A stretch of 45,009 bases of DNA. Origin: Acidimicrobiia bacterium (lineage in GTDB: Bacteria > Acidobacteriota > Vicinamibacteria > Vicinamibacterales > UBA2999). The stretch lies in assembly GCA_016871375.1 (NCBI GenBank), contig VFYY01000009.1:1-45009 (forward strand), written 5' to 3'. The first letter of the stretch is position 1. Each line of letters opens with the position of its first letter. The translations under genes and the position numbers were made by a program. Under the pieces are notes generated by a model that worked only from the letters and a program-made list of their open reading frames with translations, ran no database searches and was not told the DNA's origin. Shown here in pieces: positions 8,345-16,371 of this stretch.

Positions 8345-9178
8345 GTGACCGACGTGAGGCCCTGTGCCGTGTGCGGACGCTGGTATCCCGGCACGGAGGC
8401 GGAGCTCGCCGGGGCCGTGGATGCGCATCTGGCGCCCGTGGACACCGCGGACGCTGCGCCGTGTCCGCGCGCGCTCATCGCCCCGCACGCCGGGTTGATG
8501 TACTCGGGTCCCGTGGCGGCGTACGCGTACGCGCTCGTGCGCCGGTGCCGGTACGCCGCCGTCGTGCTGGTCGGCCCGTCGCACTTCGTCGGCTTCCGCG
8601 GCGTGTCGATCTGGCCGCGCGGGGCGTGGAAGACCCCGCTCGGCGACGTCGCCGTCGATGCCGATCTGGCGGCGGCGATCGCCGCCGGGTCGCGCGACGT
8701 TGTCGAAGCGCCCGACGCGCACGGCCGCGAGCACTCGCTCGAGATGCAGCTGCCGTTTGTGGCGCGGCTGCTGCCTGGCGTCCCGATCGTGCCGATGGTG
8801 ATGGGATATCAGGAGCGCGGGACCGCGTTGGCGCTCGGCGACGCGCTGGCGCGGGCGCTCGCCGCGCGTCCGGCGGGCAGCGGCCCGGTGCTGCTCGTCG
8901 CCAGCAGCGACCTCTCGCACTACGAGGACGCGTTGACCGCGGCGCGGATGGATGCGGTCGTCCTCGACCGCGTCAACCGCCTCGATGCCGACGGACTCAT
9001 GACCGCGCTCGAGCAGGAACCCCGGCACGCCTGCGGCGGCGGGCCGATGGTGTCCGTGCTGCGCGCGGCTGCCGCCGGCGGCGCCACGCGCGCCCGGGTC
9101 CTGCGCTACGCGGACTCCGGCGACGTGTCCGGCGACAAGTCCGCCGTCGTCGGCTACATGGCGGCAGCGATATGGTGA
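8345..9178 (+). CDS. Memo-family protein (AmmeMemoRadiSam system protein B)
   Basis: A 277-aa protein related to human MEMO1 and to LigB-type dioxygenases. Motifs: the N-terminal [13 protein letters not shown] (family form VRPAAVAGxFYP), [20 protein letters not shown] with the metal-site His, [38 protein letters not shown], and CGGGPM. The GTG at 8345 is preferred because the longer frame from 8303 is repeat sequence, and TACGAT lies seven bases upstream. The next gene, AMMECR1, is 18 nt downstream. In many genomes these two accompany a radical SAM protein, which is absent here. The biochemical role remains poorly defined in the literature. Confidence 0.9.
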   Translation: MTDVRPCAVCGRWYPGTEAELAGAVDAHLAPVDTADAAPCPRALIAPHAGLMYSGPVAAYAYALVRRCRYAAVVLVGPSHFVGFRGVSIWPRGAWKTPLGDVAVDADLAAAIAAGSRDVVEAPDAHGREHSLEMQLPFVARLLPGVPIVPMVMGYQERGTALALGDALARALAARPAGSGPVLLVASSDLSHYEDALTAARMDAVVLDRVNRLDADGLMTALEQEPRHACGGGPMVSVLRAAAAGGATRARVLRYADSGDVSGDKSAVVGYMAAAIW

Positions 9179-9196
9179 CGGTGCGCGGGTGCGCCG

Positions 9197-9736
9197 ATGC
9201 TGATTGACGAGGACGATCAGCAGCGGTTGCTGCGGCTGGCGCGTGAAGCGCTGGAGGCGCGGGTGCATCGGCGCGCGGCGCCGGCGGTCTCGCGCGGTGG
9301 CGCGCTGGACTGGCCGCGCGGCGCCTTCGTCACCATCCACGCCTACGGCGACCTGCGCGGCTGCCTGGGTCAGATCGATCCCGGCGCGCCGCTGGCGGAG
9401 ACCGTCGCGCATCTCGCCGCGGTGGTCTCGGACTCCGACCCGCGGTTCGATCCGGTCACCCCGTCAGAGCTGAGTGCGATCGAGATCGAGATTTCCGTGC
9501 TCACGCCCGAGCGGGAGGTGGCGCGGCCGGAGGAGGTCGAGGTCGGGCGCCACGGCGTCATCATCGAGCAGGGAGGACGCCGTGGGCTGCTGTTGCCGCA
9601 AGTGGCCACCGAGCAGCGGTGGGACCGCGAGACGCTGCTCTCGCACGCGTGCCTGAAGGCCCGCCTGGTGCCCGACGCGTGGCGCCGCGGCGCGCGGATT
9701 CTCGTATTCGAGGCGCAGGTGTTCGGCGAAACCTAA
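9197..9736 (+). CDS. AMMECR1-domain protein (AmmeMemoRadiSam system protein A)
   Basis: A 179-aa AMMECR1-family protein. The near-invariant LRGCLG motif is present (GDLRGCLGQIDP), with the upstream block GAFVTIHAYG and the downstream DPRFDPVTPSELSAIEIEISVL. A further conserved segment, GRHGVIIEQGGRRGLLLPQV, leads into the C-terminal ARILVFEAQVF. The length is typical. It follows the Memo gene by 18 nt in one operon. The 3' end overlaps the convergent SGNH gene by 4 nt. No catalytic mechanism is established for this domain, and none can be read from the sequence. Confidence 0.92.
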   Translation: MLIDEDDQQRLLRLAREALEARVHRRAAPAVSRGGALDWPRGAFVTIHAYGDLRGCLGQIDPGAPLAETVAHLAAVVSDSDPRFDPVTPSELSAIEIEISVLTPEREVARPEEVEVGRHGVIIEQGGRRGLLLPQVATEQRWDRETLLSHACLKARLVPDAWRRGARILVFEAQVFGET

Positions 9737-10662
9737 TGCGCGGACATGTAGCTGCACGCCGATGCCGCTGAGGTCGGCGACCCGCCGACGATGGCCGCCA
9801 GCCGCGACGCCATGTGCGCGTACCCCGCGTCGTTCGGATGGAACCCGTCGCGCGAGAAGTGCGCCGGCGCGTACATGCCCGCGTCGCACATCACGTCCAT
9901 GACGACCACGCCGGGGCCGGCCTGGCGGTTGGCCTCGCGCGAGAAGGCGACCGAGATCGCCTGCAGCACGCGCCGGTGCTCCACCGGGTAGCGCGCCGCG
10001 TAGGGCAGCGAGGCGAGGTTCGGCACGTTGAGCACGATGATGAACGCCTCCGGCGCGCGCTCGCGCACGCCGCGGACGAGCCGGTCGAAGTCGGCGCCGA
10101 ACGCGCGCGCCTGGGTGTCGATGTAGCCCTGGATGGTGCTGCCGGCGGCGCCCTTCTCGATCGCGTCGCCGATGGCGTTGGCGTCGTTGCCGCCGCCGAA
10201 GATCGTCACCAGCGTGGAGTCGCGCGGCACGAACGGCATCTGGCGATCGACGAAGTTGCCGGTGACCTCGCGGTTGTGCTGGCGCGCGATGGTCTCAACG
10301 GACGGGCTCAGCACGGACGCCGGCAGGCCGAGGTTCGTCAGCGTCACCCCGCGCGACGCGCGAAGCTGCCTCGCGAGCACGGGGACGTAGCCGGTGCCGT
10401 TATCGCACGCGGTGAACGGCACGCACGGCGCGGTGCTGCCGACGCCGTTCGCGTCGCTCGCGCCAATCGCCGTGTAGCGCACCGGGGTTGCGGCGGCCGG
10501 CGGCGCGGGCGTCGCCACCGGCGTGGGTGAGGTGGGCGACGCGGCCTTCTCGATGAGCTCGCAGCCGCTGATTACAATTCCGATCGCGCAGACACCGAGA
10601 CCGTACACGAACGCCTGACAATGGGCATGATGCACAGGACGCAGCAAATTCGCTGACCTCAT
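9733..10662 (-). CDS. SGNH/GDSL-type hydrolase, putative lipoprotein
   Basis: A 309-aa secreted esterase/lipase-like protein. The N-terminus has a hydrophobic stretch ending VISGC (lipobox), then a Pro/Thr/Ala linker, so it is probably an envelope lipoprotein. SGNH blocks: I, YTAIGASDANG, with the catalytic Ser in GASD instead of GDSL; III, FGGGNDANA, with the GxND Asn; V, DGFHPNDAGYAHMA, with the Asp-x-x-His pair. The block II Gly is probably in TNLGLPAS. The start is uncertain: ATG at 10662 overlaps the ATG of the divergent gene head to head, so the true start may be a downstream GTG. The substrate is unknown. Confidence 0.82.
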   Translation of the reverse strand: MRSANLLRPVHHAHCQAFVYGLGVCAIGIVISGCELIEKAASPTSPTPVATPAPPAAATPVRYTAIGASDANGVGSTAPCVPFTACDNGTGYVPVLARQLRASRGVTLTNLGLPASVLSPSVETIARQHNREVTGNFVDRQMPFVPRDSTLVTIFGGGNDANAIGDAIEKGAAGSTIQGYIDTQARAFGADFDRLVRGVRERAPEAFIIVLNVPNLASLPYAARYPVEHRRVLQAISVAFSREANRQAGPGVVVMDVMCDAGMYAPAHFSRDGFHPNDAGYAHMASRLAAIVGGSPTSAASACSYMSAH

Positions 10663-11599
10663 GGATAACGTCTGTCACACCCTGGCCGGCGCCGCATTCG
10701 GCAGAGCGGGACTCGCGCGGCGCACACAGCTCGGCAGCGTCACGCTGATGCTTGCGGCGAACCTGCCGGACCTCGACGTGCTGGTCTTCGCGACGTCCAC
10801 GCCCGCCGTCGCGTTCCGGCGCGGCTGGACGCACGGGGTGCTCGCGCAGGCGCTGCTGCCGGTCGCGCTCGCGCTCGTCATGACGCTTATCGGCCGCCTG
10901 CGCCGGCGCGATCAGTCCGGCCCGCCGCTGAGCCTGCCGTGGCTGGTGGCGCTCTCGTACGTCGGCGTCATCTCGCACGTCCTGATGGACTTGCTGAACA
11001 ATTACGGCATCCGCCTGTTCGCGCCGCTCGACTGGCGGTGGTTCTACGGCGACTCCGTGTTCATCATCGATCCCTGGCTGTGGCTGACACTCGGCGTCGG
11101 GGTCTGGGTCGGGCGCGGGCGAGGCACGGGGCGCCCCTGCCGGGTCGCGCGCGTCGCGCTCGTTGTCGCGGCGGTCTACGTCGCCGGCATGGTGGTGAGC
11201 GCGCGCGTCGCGCGCACGCAGGTCGTGAATAGGTGGCAGGAGGAGCGCGGCGGACCGCCGCCGGCGCTGATGGTCGGCCCCGTTCCCGTCACGCCGTTCC
11301 AGCGCGCCGTCGTCGTCGACGCCGGCGATCACTACGAGACCGGCGCCTTCCGGTTCCCCGCGGCTGTCACGTTCGACCCGGCCGTCATTCCGAAGAACGA
11401 CGACGACCCGCGCGTCGTCCGCGCGCGCGCGGCGCCGAACATCAGGGCGTTCCTCGTCTGGTCGCGCTTTCCGTTCTGGACGCTCGAAACCGTGCAGGGC
11501 GGCACACGCGTGTCGGTCAGCGACGTACGGTTCATCACCCGGGGCGGGGGATTCACGCAGTCGGTCGTCGTGCCGGACCTGATCGCGCAGCCCGACTAG
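10661..11599 (+). CDS. DUF457/YdjM-family membrane-bound metal-dependent hydrolase
   Basis: A 312-aa inner-membrane protein. The N-terminal MDNVCHTLAGAAFGRAGL, NLPDLDVL, WTHGVLAQALLP and SHVLMDLLNNYGIRLFAP carry the conserved His and Asp residues of the YdjM/YbcI (DUF457) family. Hydrophobic segments occur around residues 57-77, 88-105, 133-150 and 160-180. The C-terminal part (about 185-312) is soluble, ends in a region of beta character and is probably periplasmic. The start ATG at 10661 matches the family N-terminus exactly. It is convergent with nfo across a long hairpin repeat. The family is annotated as hydrolase from sequence; an enzymatic activity is not established. Confidence 0.85.
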   Translation: MDNVCHTLAGAAFGRAGLARRTQLGSVTLMLAANLPDLDVLVFATSTPAVAFRRGWTHGVLAQALLPVALALVMTLIGRLRRRDQSGPPLSLPWLVALSYVGVISHVLMDLLNNYGIRLFAPLDWRWFYGDSVFIIDPWLWLTLGVGVWVGRGRGTGRPCRVARVALVVAAVYVAGMVVSARVARTQVVNRWQEERGGPPPALMVGPVPVTPFQRAVVVDAGDHYETGAFRFPAAVTFDPAVIPKNDDDPRVVRARAAPNIRAFLVWSRFPFWTLETVQGGTRVSVSDVRFITRGGGFTQSVVVPDLIAQPD

Positions 11600-11613
11600 A
11601 GCGGTTTCTGAAA

Positions 11614-11693
11614 CGTCGTAGTGTCCGGCTGTAGCCGGACCACGTTGATCGGCACCGCCGTGTGTGGTCCGGCTACAGCCGGACACTACGACG
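11614..11693. repeat. Perfect 30-bp inverted repeat between convergent genes (GTAGTGTCCGGCT family)
   Basis: The arms at 11614-11643 and 11664-11693 are perfect reverse complements around a 20-nt spacer. Each arm is itself a hairpin (GTCCGGCTGTAGCCGGAC). Related single elements lie at 23361-23391 and a head-to-head pair at 43992-44048. It sits between two converging genes and could act as a bidirectional transcription stop, though no T-run follows. Confidence 0.9.
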
Positions 11694-11707
11694 AAGTCAA
11701 AACCGCG

Positions 11708-12583
11708 CTAGGAGTCGCGCAATCGCCTGAGCGTCTCCAGGTTCCTGACGTCGTAGGGGTCCGTCACGATTGCTCCGGCCTTCTCGGATCCCCACTGCTT
11801 TTCCGTCTCAATCAGGATCGGCAGCCTGGAGAAACGCCGGTCGTGCAGCAGGCGGCGGAACGGTTCCGTTCCGAGACAGCCCTGCCCGATGTGCTCGTGA
11901 CGATCGACGCGGCTGCCGCACGGCTTCTTCGAGTCGTTGCCGTGGAACACCGTCAGGCGATCGAAGCCGACGAGGCGGCCGAACGACCGGAAGGTGTCCG
12001 CGTAGCCCGAGTCGCTGACGATGTCGTAGCCGGACGCGACGAGGTGACAGGTGTCGAGACAGACGCCAAGACGCGACGAGCCGTCCATGTGCTCGATGAT
12101 CTGTGCCAGGTGCTCGAACCGGTAGCCGAGGGTCCGGCCCTGTCCCGCCGTGTGCTCCAGGATCACCATCGTTTTTCGCCGCGGCCGCGCCGTGAACGAC
12201 TGCCGGATTCCGTCGGCGACGAGCCGCAGCGCGTCGTCTTCGGTGCCGGCCGTGCACGTGCCCGGATGGATGACGACGCCGAGCAGGCCGAGGGCATGCG
12301 CGCGGTCGAGCTCGTCGATGAAGGCGGCGATCGACATCTCGCGCAGCGGCGGCATGGTGGTGGCGAGGTTGATCAGGTAACTGGCGTGTGACACGACGGG
12401 CGTGATGCCGGTCTCGTCGACGCGCCGCCGGAAGCGGCGGACCTGCGCCGGGTCGAGCGGCGTGCCGCGCCACTGGTTGGCGTTCTTGCTGAAGATTTGC
12501 AGCGCCTCGCAGCCGTGCACGAGCGCGCGCTCGACCGCGTTGGCCACGCCGCCCGCCACCGACATATGTGCTCCGATACGCAT
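11708..12583 (-). CDS. nfo: Endonuclease IV (AP endonuclease, deoxyribonuclease IV)
   Basis: A 291-aa TIM-barrel zinc AP endonuclease that nicks DNA 5' of abasic sites in base excision repair. Metal ligands lie in recognisable blocks: VVSHASYLINLA, GVVIHPGTCTAG, VILEHTAGQG, LGVCLDTCHLVASGYD, TVFHGNDSKK, SRVDRHEHIGQG and ILIETEK. The ATG at 12583 gives the classical MRIGAHMSVAGG; the frame from 12607 adds eight residues that overlap the divergent promoter. The -10-like TATAGA for this gene overlaps the TATAAT of the divergent nuclease gene. It is cytoplasmic and of full length. Confidence 0.95.
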   Translation of the reverse strand: MRIGAHMSVAGGVANAVERALVHGCEALQIFSKNANQWRGTPLDPAQVRRFRRRVDETGITPVVSHASYLINLATTMPPLREMSIAAFIDELDRAHALGLLGVVIHPGTCTAGTEDDALRLVADGIRQSFTARPRRKTMVILEHTAGQGRTLGYRFEHLAQIIEHMDGSSRLGVCLDTCHLVASGYDIVSDSGYADTFRSFGRLVGFDRLTVFHGNDSKKPCGSRVDRHEHIGQGCLGTEPFRRLLHDRRFSRLPILIETEKQWGSEKAGAIVTDPYDVRNLETLRRLRDS

Positions 12584-12594
12584 CGGGCCCTGTC

Positions 12595-12600
12595 TATAAT
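12595..12600 (+). promoter_or_regulatory. Perfect TATAAT -10, six bases before the ATG (leaderless)
   Basis: TATAAT at 12595-12600 with the ATG at 12607; there is no Shine-Dalgarno. On the other strand TATAGA (12598-12593) can serve nfo, so the two divergent -10 boxes overlap. Confidence 0.6.
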
Positions 12601-12606
12601 CGCGCA

Positions 12607-13491
12607 ATGCGCCATTTCCTGATCGCGTTCGCGCTGCTCACGTGCGTTCCCCACACGGCCGGCGCGTGGGGATTCGAGCCGCACCGGTTCATCATGGACC
12701 GCGCGATCGCGCTGCTGCCGCCGCAGGTCCGGCCGCTCTTCGAGCGCGAGCGCGCGATGGTCGTCGAGCGCGCGATCGATCCCGACACGTGGCGCACGGC
12801 GGGGTTCACGGAGGAGGATCCGAACCACTTCCTCGATCTCGACTGGGAGGGGTTCGGCAAGTACCCGTATGCCGGCCTGCCGCGCGACCGGTCGGCGGCG
12901 CTGGCGAAGTTCGGCCGCGCGCGCATGCAGGATGCCGGCTACGTGCCGTGGCGCGTCGAGGAGATGCACGGCAACCTGCGGCGCGCGTTCGAGTCGTACG
13001 GACGCGGGACCGTCTTCGCGCGCCATGACGTGCTCGCGTTCTCGGCGTGGCTCGCGCATTACACGTCGGACGCGCACGTCCCGTTCCACGCGGTGGTGAA
13101 CTACGACGGGCAGCTCACCGGGCAGAACGGGATCCACAGCCGCTTCGAGACGCAGCTCTTCGAGCGCTACCGCGCGCAGCTGACGATTGCGCCGACGGCC
13201 ATCGCGCCCATCGCGGCGCCGCGTGATTTCATCTTCGACGCGATCGTCGAGGGCACGCAGCTCGTGCCGCCGATCCTGAAGAACGACCTCGACGCGATCG
13301 GCGCCCGCGATCTCTACGACGAGGCGTACTTCGCGGCGTTCTTCAGGTCCAGCCGCCCCGTGCTGGAGCGCCGCCTCAACGAGTCGATCGCGGCGGTTGC
13401 CGCGATGATCGCCGGCGCCTGGGAAGCCGCCGGACGCCCGGCCGTTCCCGCCGACCCGCCCACGCCGCCGCCCGCCCGCCGCCGCCGCTGA
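12607..13491 (+). CDS. Secreted zinc-dependent phospholipase C / S1-P1 nuclease-like protein
   Basis: A 294-aa secreted hydrolase. The signal peptide (LIAFALLTCVPHTAGA) is cleaved so that Trp becomes residue 1 (WGFEPHRF). This is diagnostic of the PLC/S1-P1 fold, where the N-terminal Trp binds zinc. The other ligands follow in order: His in EPHRFIMDRA, Asp/His in HFLDLDW, His and Asp in LAHYTSDAHVPFH, and His/Glu in GIHSRFE. The substrate, nucleic acid or phospholipid, cannot be decided. The start ATG at 12607 is set by the TATAAT six bases upstream. A Pro/Arg-rich tail ends the protein, and the last 178 nt overlap the convergent gene. Confidence 0.85.
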   Translation: MRHFLIAFALLTCVPHTAGAWGFEPHRFIMDRAIALLPPQVRPLFERERAMVVERAIDPDTWRTAGFTEEDPNHFLDLDWEGFGKYPYAGLPRDRSAALAKFGRARMQDAGYVPWRVEEMHGNLRRAFESYGRGTVFARHDVLAFSAWLAHYTSDAHVPFHAVVNYDGQLTGQNGIHSRFETQLFERYRAQLTIAPTAIAPIAAPRDFIFDAIVEGTQLVPPILKNDLDAIGARDLYDEAYFAAFFRSSRPVLERRLNESIAAVAAMIAGAWEAAGRPAVPADPPTPPPARRRR

Positions 13492-13808
13492 CCTGCCCCT
13501 CGTCCTTCATCCGGGTAGTGCAGGACGGAGAGCCGCTCGGCCCACTTGATCGAGCGGACGCCGCTGTCGCTGGTGCGGATCGCCTGGAGGTCGTAGACGC
13601 CGGGCGCCAGCGGCGCCTCCCCGCGTTCGACATCGACCGCCGGCGCGTTACGACGACCAGCGGGCAGCACGCGCAGGCGGGTCGCGGCGGTGACTTCCTC
13701 GTCGCCGTTGAAGACGCGGAACTCCGTCTGGACGCTCGTCGGGCCCTGGGGCGCTGCGGCCTGGAGCGGCGCGGCGGCGACGAGCGCGGCGAGCCACGCG
13801 TGGCGCAC
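13314..13808 (-). CDS. Short secreted protein of unknown function, 3' part probably degraded
   Basis: A 164-aa open frame. The N-terminus (MRHAWLAALVAAAPLQAAAPQ) is a signal peptide. Residues 25-100 look like a real beta-rich domain (FRVFNGDEEVTAATRLRV, PGVYDLQAIRTSDSG, AERLSVLHYPDEG). From about residue 102, the point where the convergent nuclease gene ends (13491), the sequence turns into Arg/Gly/Ala-rich low-complexity that is simply antisense to that gene. I infer that the original C-terminus was lost and the frame now runs into the neighbour. The function is not recognised. It is divergent from the gene at 13861. Confidence 0.55.
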   Translation of the reverse strand: MRHAWLAALVAAAPLQAAAPQGPTSVQTEFRVFNGDEEVTAATRLRVLPAGRRNAPAVDVERGEAPLAPGVYDLQAIRTSDSGVRSIKWAERLSVLHYPDEGRGAGQRRRRAGGGVGGSAGTAGRPAASQAPAIIAATAAIDSLRRRSSTGRLDLKNAAKYASS

Positions 13809-13860
13809 TGCCGCGGATTATGGGCCGTCGGGAGAGCCTGTTTTGCTATCGTCAGTGTTG

Positions 13861-14562
13861 ATGGACGTGTTCGTCATCCCGGTCGGCCGCGACCGCTACG
13901 AGCTCTATTGCGAATCGTGGTCGCACGTGCGCGAGGTCGAAGGCGAGCCGCAGGGCGGCCTGTTCGGCCGGCTGTGGCGCCGGTTCAACGACGTGCTGCA
14001 CCTTGCCGAGGAGGAGTACCGCCGCGGCGACGTGACGCACGACGCGCTGAGCCTGCGCGGCCGGCTGCAGGGCCGTGCCGTGGCGTGGATGGCGCAGCGC
14101 ATCGCGGAGCAGCGCCTGCTCTGGAACCTGCGCGGCGAGACGACGGCCATCGCGTCGCACCCGCAGGACATGGAGTTCGACCAGGTGCTCGTGCTGATCC
14201 GGCGCACGCTGCAGAAGGACTACGACCGCCACCGCAAGTGGATGATCATCGACGGCATCCTGTTCGCGATCACCGGCATCCTGCTCGGGCCGTTCTTCCT
14301 GCTCGTGCCCGGCATCGCGAACATCCCGGCGATGTACTTCGGCTTCCGCTTCTTCGGGCACTGGCTCTCGATGCGCGGCGCCGGGCAGGGGCTGCACCGC
14401 GTCCGCTGGACGGGGAAGCCGTGCCCGCCGCTCTCCGAGCTGCGCGACGTGGTCATGCTCGAGGCGCCCGCGCGCTCGGCGCGCATCCGCGACATCGCCG
14501 CCCGCCTCCGCCTGCAGCACCTCTCGACCTTCGTCGACCGGGTCGCGCTGCGGCATGCATGA
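13861..14562 (+). CDS. Membrane protein, possibly related to Mit_KHE1 (PF10173)
   Basis: A 233-aa protein with N-terminal MDVFVIPVGRDRYELYCE, a charged helical region around residues 30-115 (RRFNDVLHLAEEEYRRGD, QRIAEQRLLWNLRG), then DYDRHRKWMIIDGI and a hydrophobic hairpin at about 125-165 (ITGILLGPFFLLVPG and AMYFGFRFFGHWLSMRGA). The pattern resembles bacterial relatives of the mitochondrial K+/H+-exchange-related family, but this is from memory and tentative. The ATG at 13861 is preceded in frame by TTG and GTG codons and by TATCGT eight bases upstream. It is 27 nt upstream of lpxD, so they may be co-transcribed. Confidence 0.7.
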   Translation: MDVFVIPVGRDRYELYCESWSHVREVEGEPQGGLFGRLWRRFNDVLHLAEEEYRRGDVTHDALSLRGRLQGRAVAWMAQRIAEQRLLWNLRGETTAIASHPQDMEFDQVLVLIRRTLQKDYDRHRKWMIIDGILFAITGILLGPFFLLVPGIANIPAMYFGFRFFGHWLSMRGAGQGLHRVRWTGKPCPPLSELRDVVMLEAPARSARIRDIAARLRLQHLSTFVDRVALRHA

Positions 14563-14589
14563 CCCTTCAGTGATAGATTCCTGGATACA

Positions 14590-15606
14590 TTGAAGCTTCG
14601 GGAGCTCGCCGAGCGCCTCGGCTGCCGCCTCGAGGGCGACGGCGAGATCGACATCGTGCGCGTGGCCGGGATTCAGGACGCCCGGCCGGGCGACGTGACC
14701 TTCCTCGCCAACCCGAAATACGAGAAGACGCTCGGGCAGACGCAGGCCTCCGCGGTGATCCTGCGCGACGACACCAGGGGCGCGCCGTGCGCGGTGCTGC
14801 GCGCGCGCGACCCGTACCTCGCGTTCGCGCGCGCCGTCGGCCTGTTCGCGCCGGCGTGGCGGCCGTCGCCGGGCGTCCACGCGATGGCGGCCGTTGCCCC
14901 CGGCGCCGCGCTCGGCCGCAACGTCTCCATCGGCGCGTTCGTCTCGATTGGCGAGGGCGTGTCGGTCGGCGACAACACCGTGATTTTTCCGAACGTGACC
15001 GTCGGCCCCGGCTCGCGCGTCGGCGCCGACTGCGTGATCCATTCGAACGTCGCCGTCCGCGAGCGCGTCACGCTGGGCGACCGCGTCATCCTGCAGAACG
15101 GCGTCGTCGTCGGCAGCGACGGCTACGGCTTCGTCCGCCGCGGCGACGGCACGCACGAGAAGATCCCGCAGGTCGCCACCGTGGTCATCGAAGACGACGT
15201 GGAGCTGGGCGCGAACACCACCGTGGATCGCCCGGCGGTGGGCGAGACGCGCATCCGGCGCGGCACGAAGATCGACAATCTGGTGATGATCGGCCACGGC
15301 GTCACCGTGGGCCGCAACGTGCTGATGGCGGCGCAGGTGGGCATCGCCGGCAGCACCGACGTCGACGACGACGTGGTGTTCGGCGGGCAGGTGGGCGTGG
15401 GCGGTCACCTGACGATCGGCCGCGGCGCGGTGGCGGTGGGGCAGTCGGGCGTGACCAACTCCCTCGACCCGGGCGCGCTGGTCGCCGGCTATCCGGCGAT
15501 CGACAACCGGGAGTGGCGCAAGGCGTCGGTGATCTTCAAGCGGCTCCCCGAGCTGAAGCGCCGCATCGAAGAGCTCGAAGCGCAGCTGGCGGCGTTGAAG
15601 AGGTGA
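14590..15606 (+). CDS. lpxD: UDP-3-O-acyl-glucosamine N-acyltransferase
   Basis: Third enzyme of lipid A synthesis: it transfers an acyl chain from acyl-ACP to UDP-3-O-acylglucosamine. The 338-aa protein has the N-terminal uridine-binding domain (LGCRLEGDGEIDIVRVAGI, GDVTFLANPKY), a left-handed beta-helix of hexapeptide repeats from about residue 100 to 275, and a C-terminal helix (ELKRRIEELEAQLAALKR). The catalytic His lies in LVMIGHGVTVG. The start is TTG at 14590 giving M-KLRELAERLG; no ATG and no Shine-Dalgarno is near. The stop overlaps the GTG of the next gene as GTGA. Together with lpxB downstream it shows a Gram-negative outer membrane. Confidence 0.95.
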   Translation: MKLRELAERLGCRLEGDGEIDIVRVAGIQDARPGDVTFLANPKYEKTLGQTQASAVILRDDTRGAPCAVLRARDPYLAFARAVGLFAPAWRPSPGVHAMAAVAPGAALGRNVSIGAFVSIGEGVSVGDNTVIFPNVTVGPGSRVGADCVIHSNVAVRERVTLGDRVILQNGVVVGSDGYGFVRRGDGTHEKIPQVATVVIEDDVELGANTTVDRPAVGETRIRRGTKIDNLVMIGHGVTVGRNVLMAAQVGIAGSTDVDDDVVFGGQVGVGGHLTIGRGAVAVGQSGVTNSLDPGALVAGYPAIDNREWRKASVIFKRLPELKRRIEELEAQLAALKR

Positions 15607-16360
15607 TTCGCCGCCTTCTCCAGGTGCTCGCGATCCTCGCGACCGCCACGCCCGCGTCTGCTCAGACGATCGAGTTCCTCTCGCGCTACGCGTTCTACGT
15701 CAGCTTCGAGTACCTCGCCAGCGACGAGCGTTCGAGTGGGACGGCAACTGGGGCGGCGAGCTCGACATCGTCGACTACGGGTTCGGACGGTTCAACTTCG
15801 TCGCCAACTACGAGACGATCCTCGGCGACGAGTTCCGCGAGTTCGATCCCAACCAGGGCAACTACGTCCTCGAGGGGTCGCTCTCGGTACGCCCGCCGCG
15901 CGCCGAGGTGTCGGGCGTGTTCCACCACGTCTCGCGGCACCTCAGCGATCGGCCCAAGCGCGGCGCCGTGGACTGGAACATGATGGGCGTCCGGCTCGCC
16001 GCGCAGGCGACGCGCGGGCGCCTCGAGCTGCGCAACCGCGCCGATCTGCGCGGCGTGATCCAGAAGACGTTCGTCGACTACACGTGGGAGCTCGAGACCG
16101 ACAGCCGCGCGCGCATCGGCCTGTCGCCCCGCACCGCCTTCGTGGCGTCCGGCGGCCTGCGCGTGCTCGGCGTGGACGGCGCCCGCGACCGCGGCACGCA
16201 GGTCGGGTTCCGGGGCGAAGGGGCGATTCAGCTGCTCGGCCGCGGCGCGGCCCTCGATCTGTTCGCGGCGGTGGAACGGCGAATCGACCCCTACCAGCTC
16301 GAGTTCTCCACGGCCACGTGGGCGACGGCCGGTTTCAGGGTGTCGAGCCGGAACCGGTGA
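15603..16360 (+). pseudogene. Outer-membrane beta-barrel-like protein with a frameshift near 15729
   Basis: The GTG at 15603 overlaps the lpxD stop (GTGA) and begins a clear signal peptide (LLQVLAILATATPASAQ). The frame is good through FLSRYAFYVSFEYLASDE, up to 15728, and then becomes Ser/Thr-rich nonsense. The other frame, from 15731, reads FEWDGNWGGELDIVDYGFGR and continues sensibly to the stop at 16360 (FHHVSRHLSDRP, TATWATAGFRVSS). One base is missing between 15728 and 15731. Joined, the product is about 252 aa with alternating aromatic beta strands, consistent with an outer-membrane barrel. Its position between lpxD and M16 genes suggests an envelope role. The indel could be a real mutation or a sequence error. 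Confidence 0.75.
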
Positions 16361-16371
16361 GATAATCAGGC

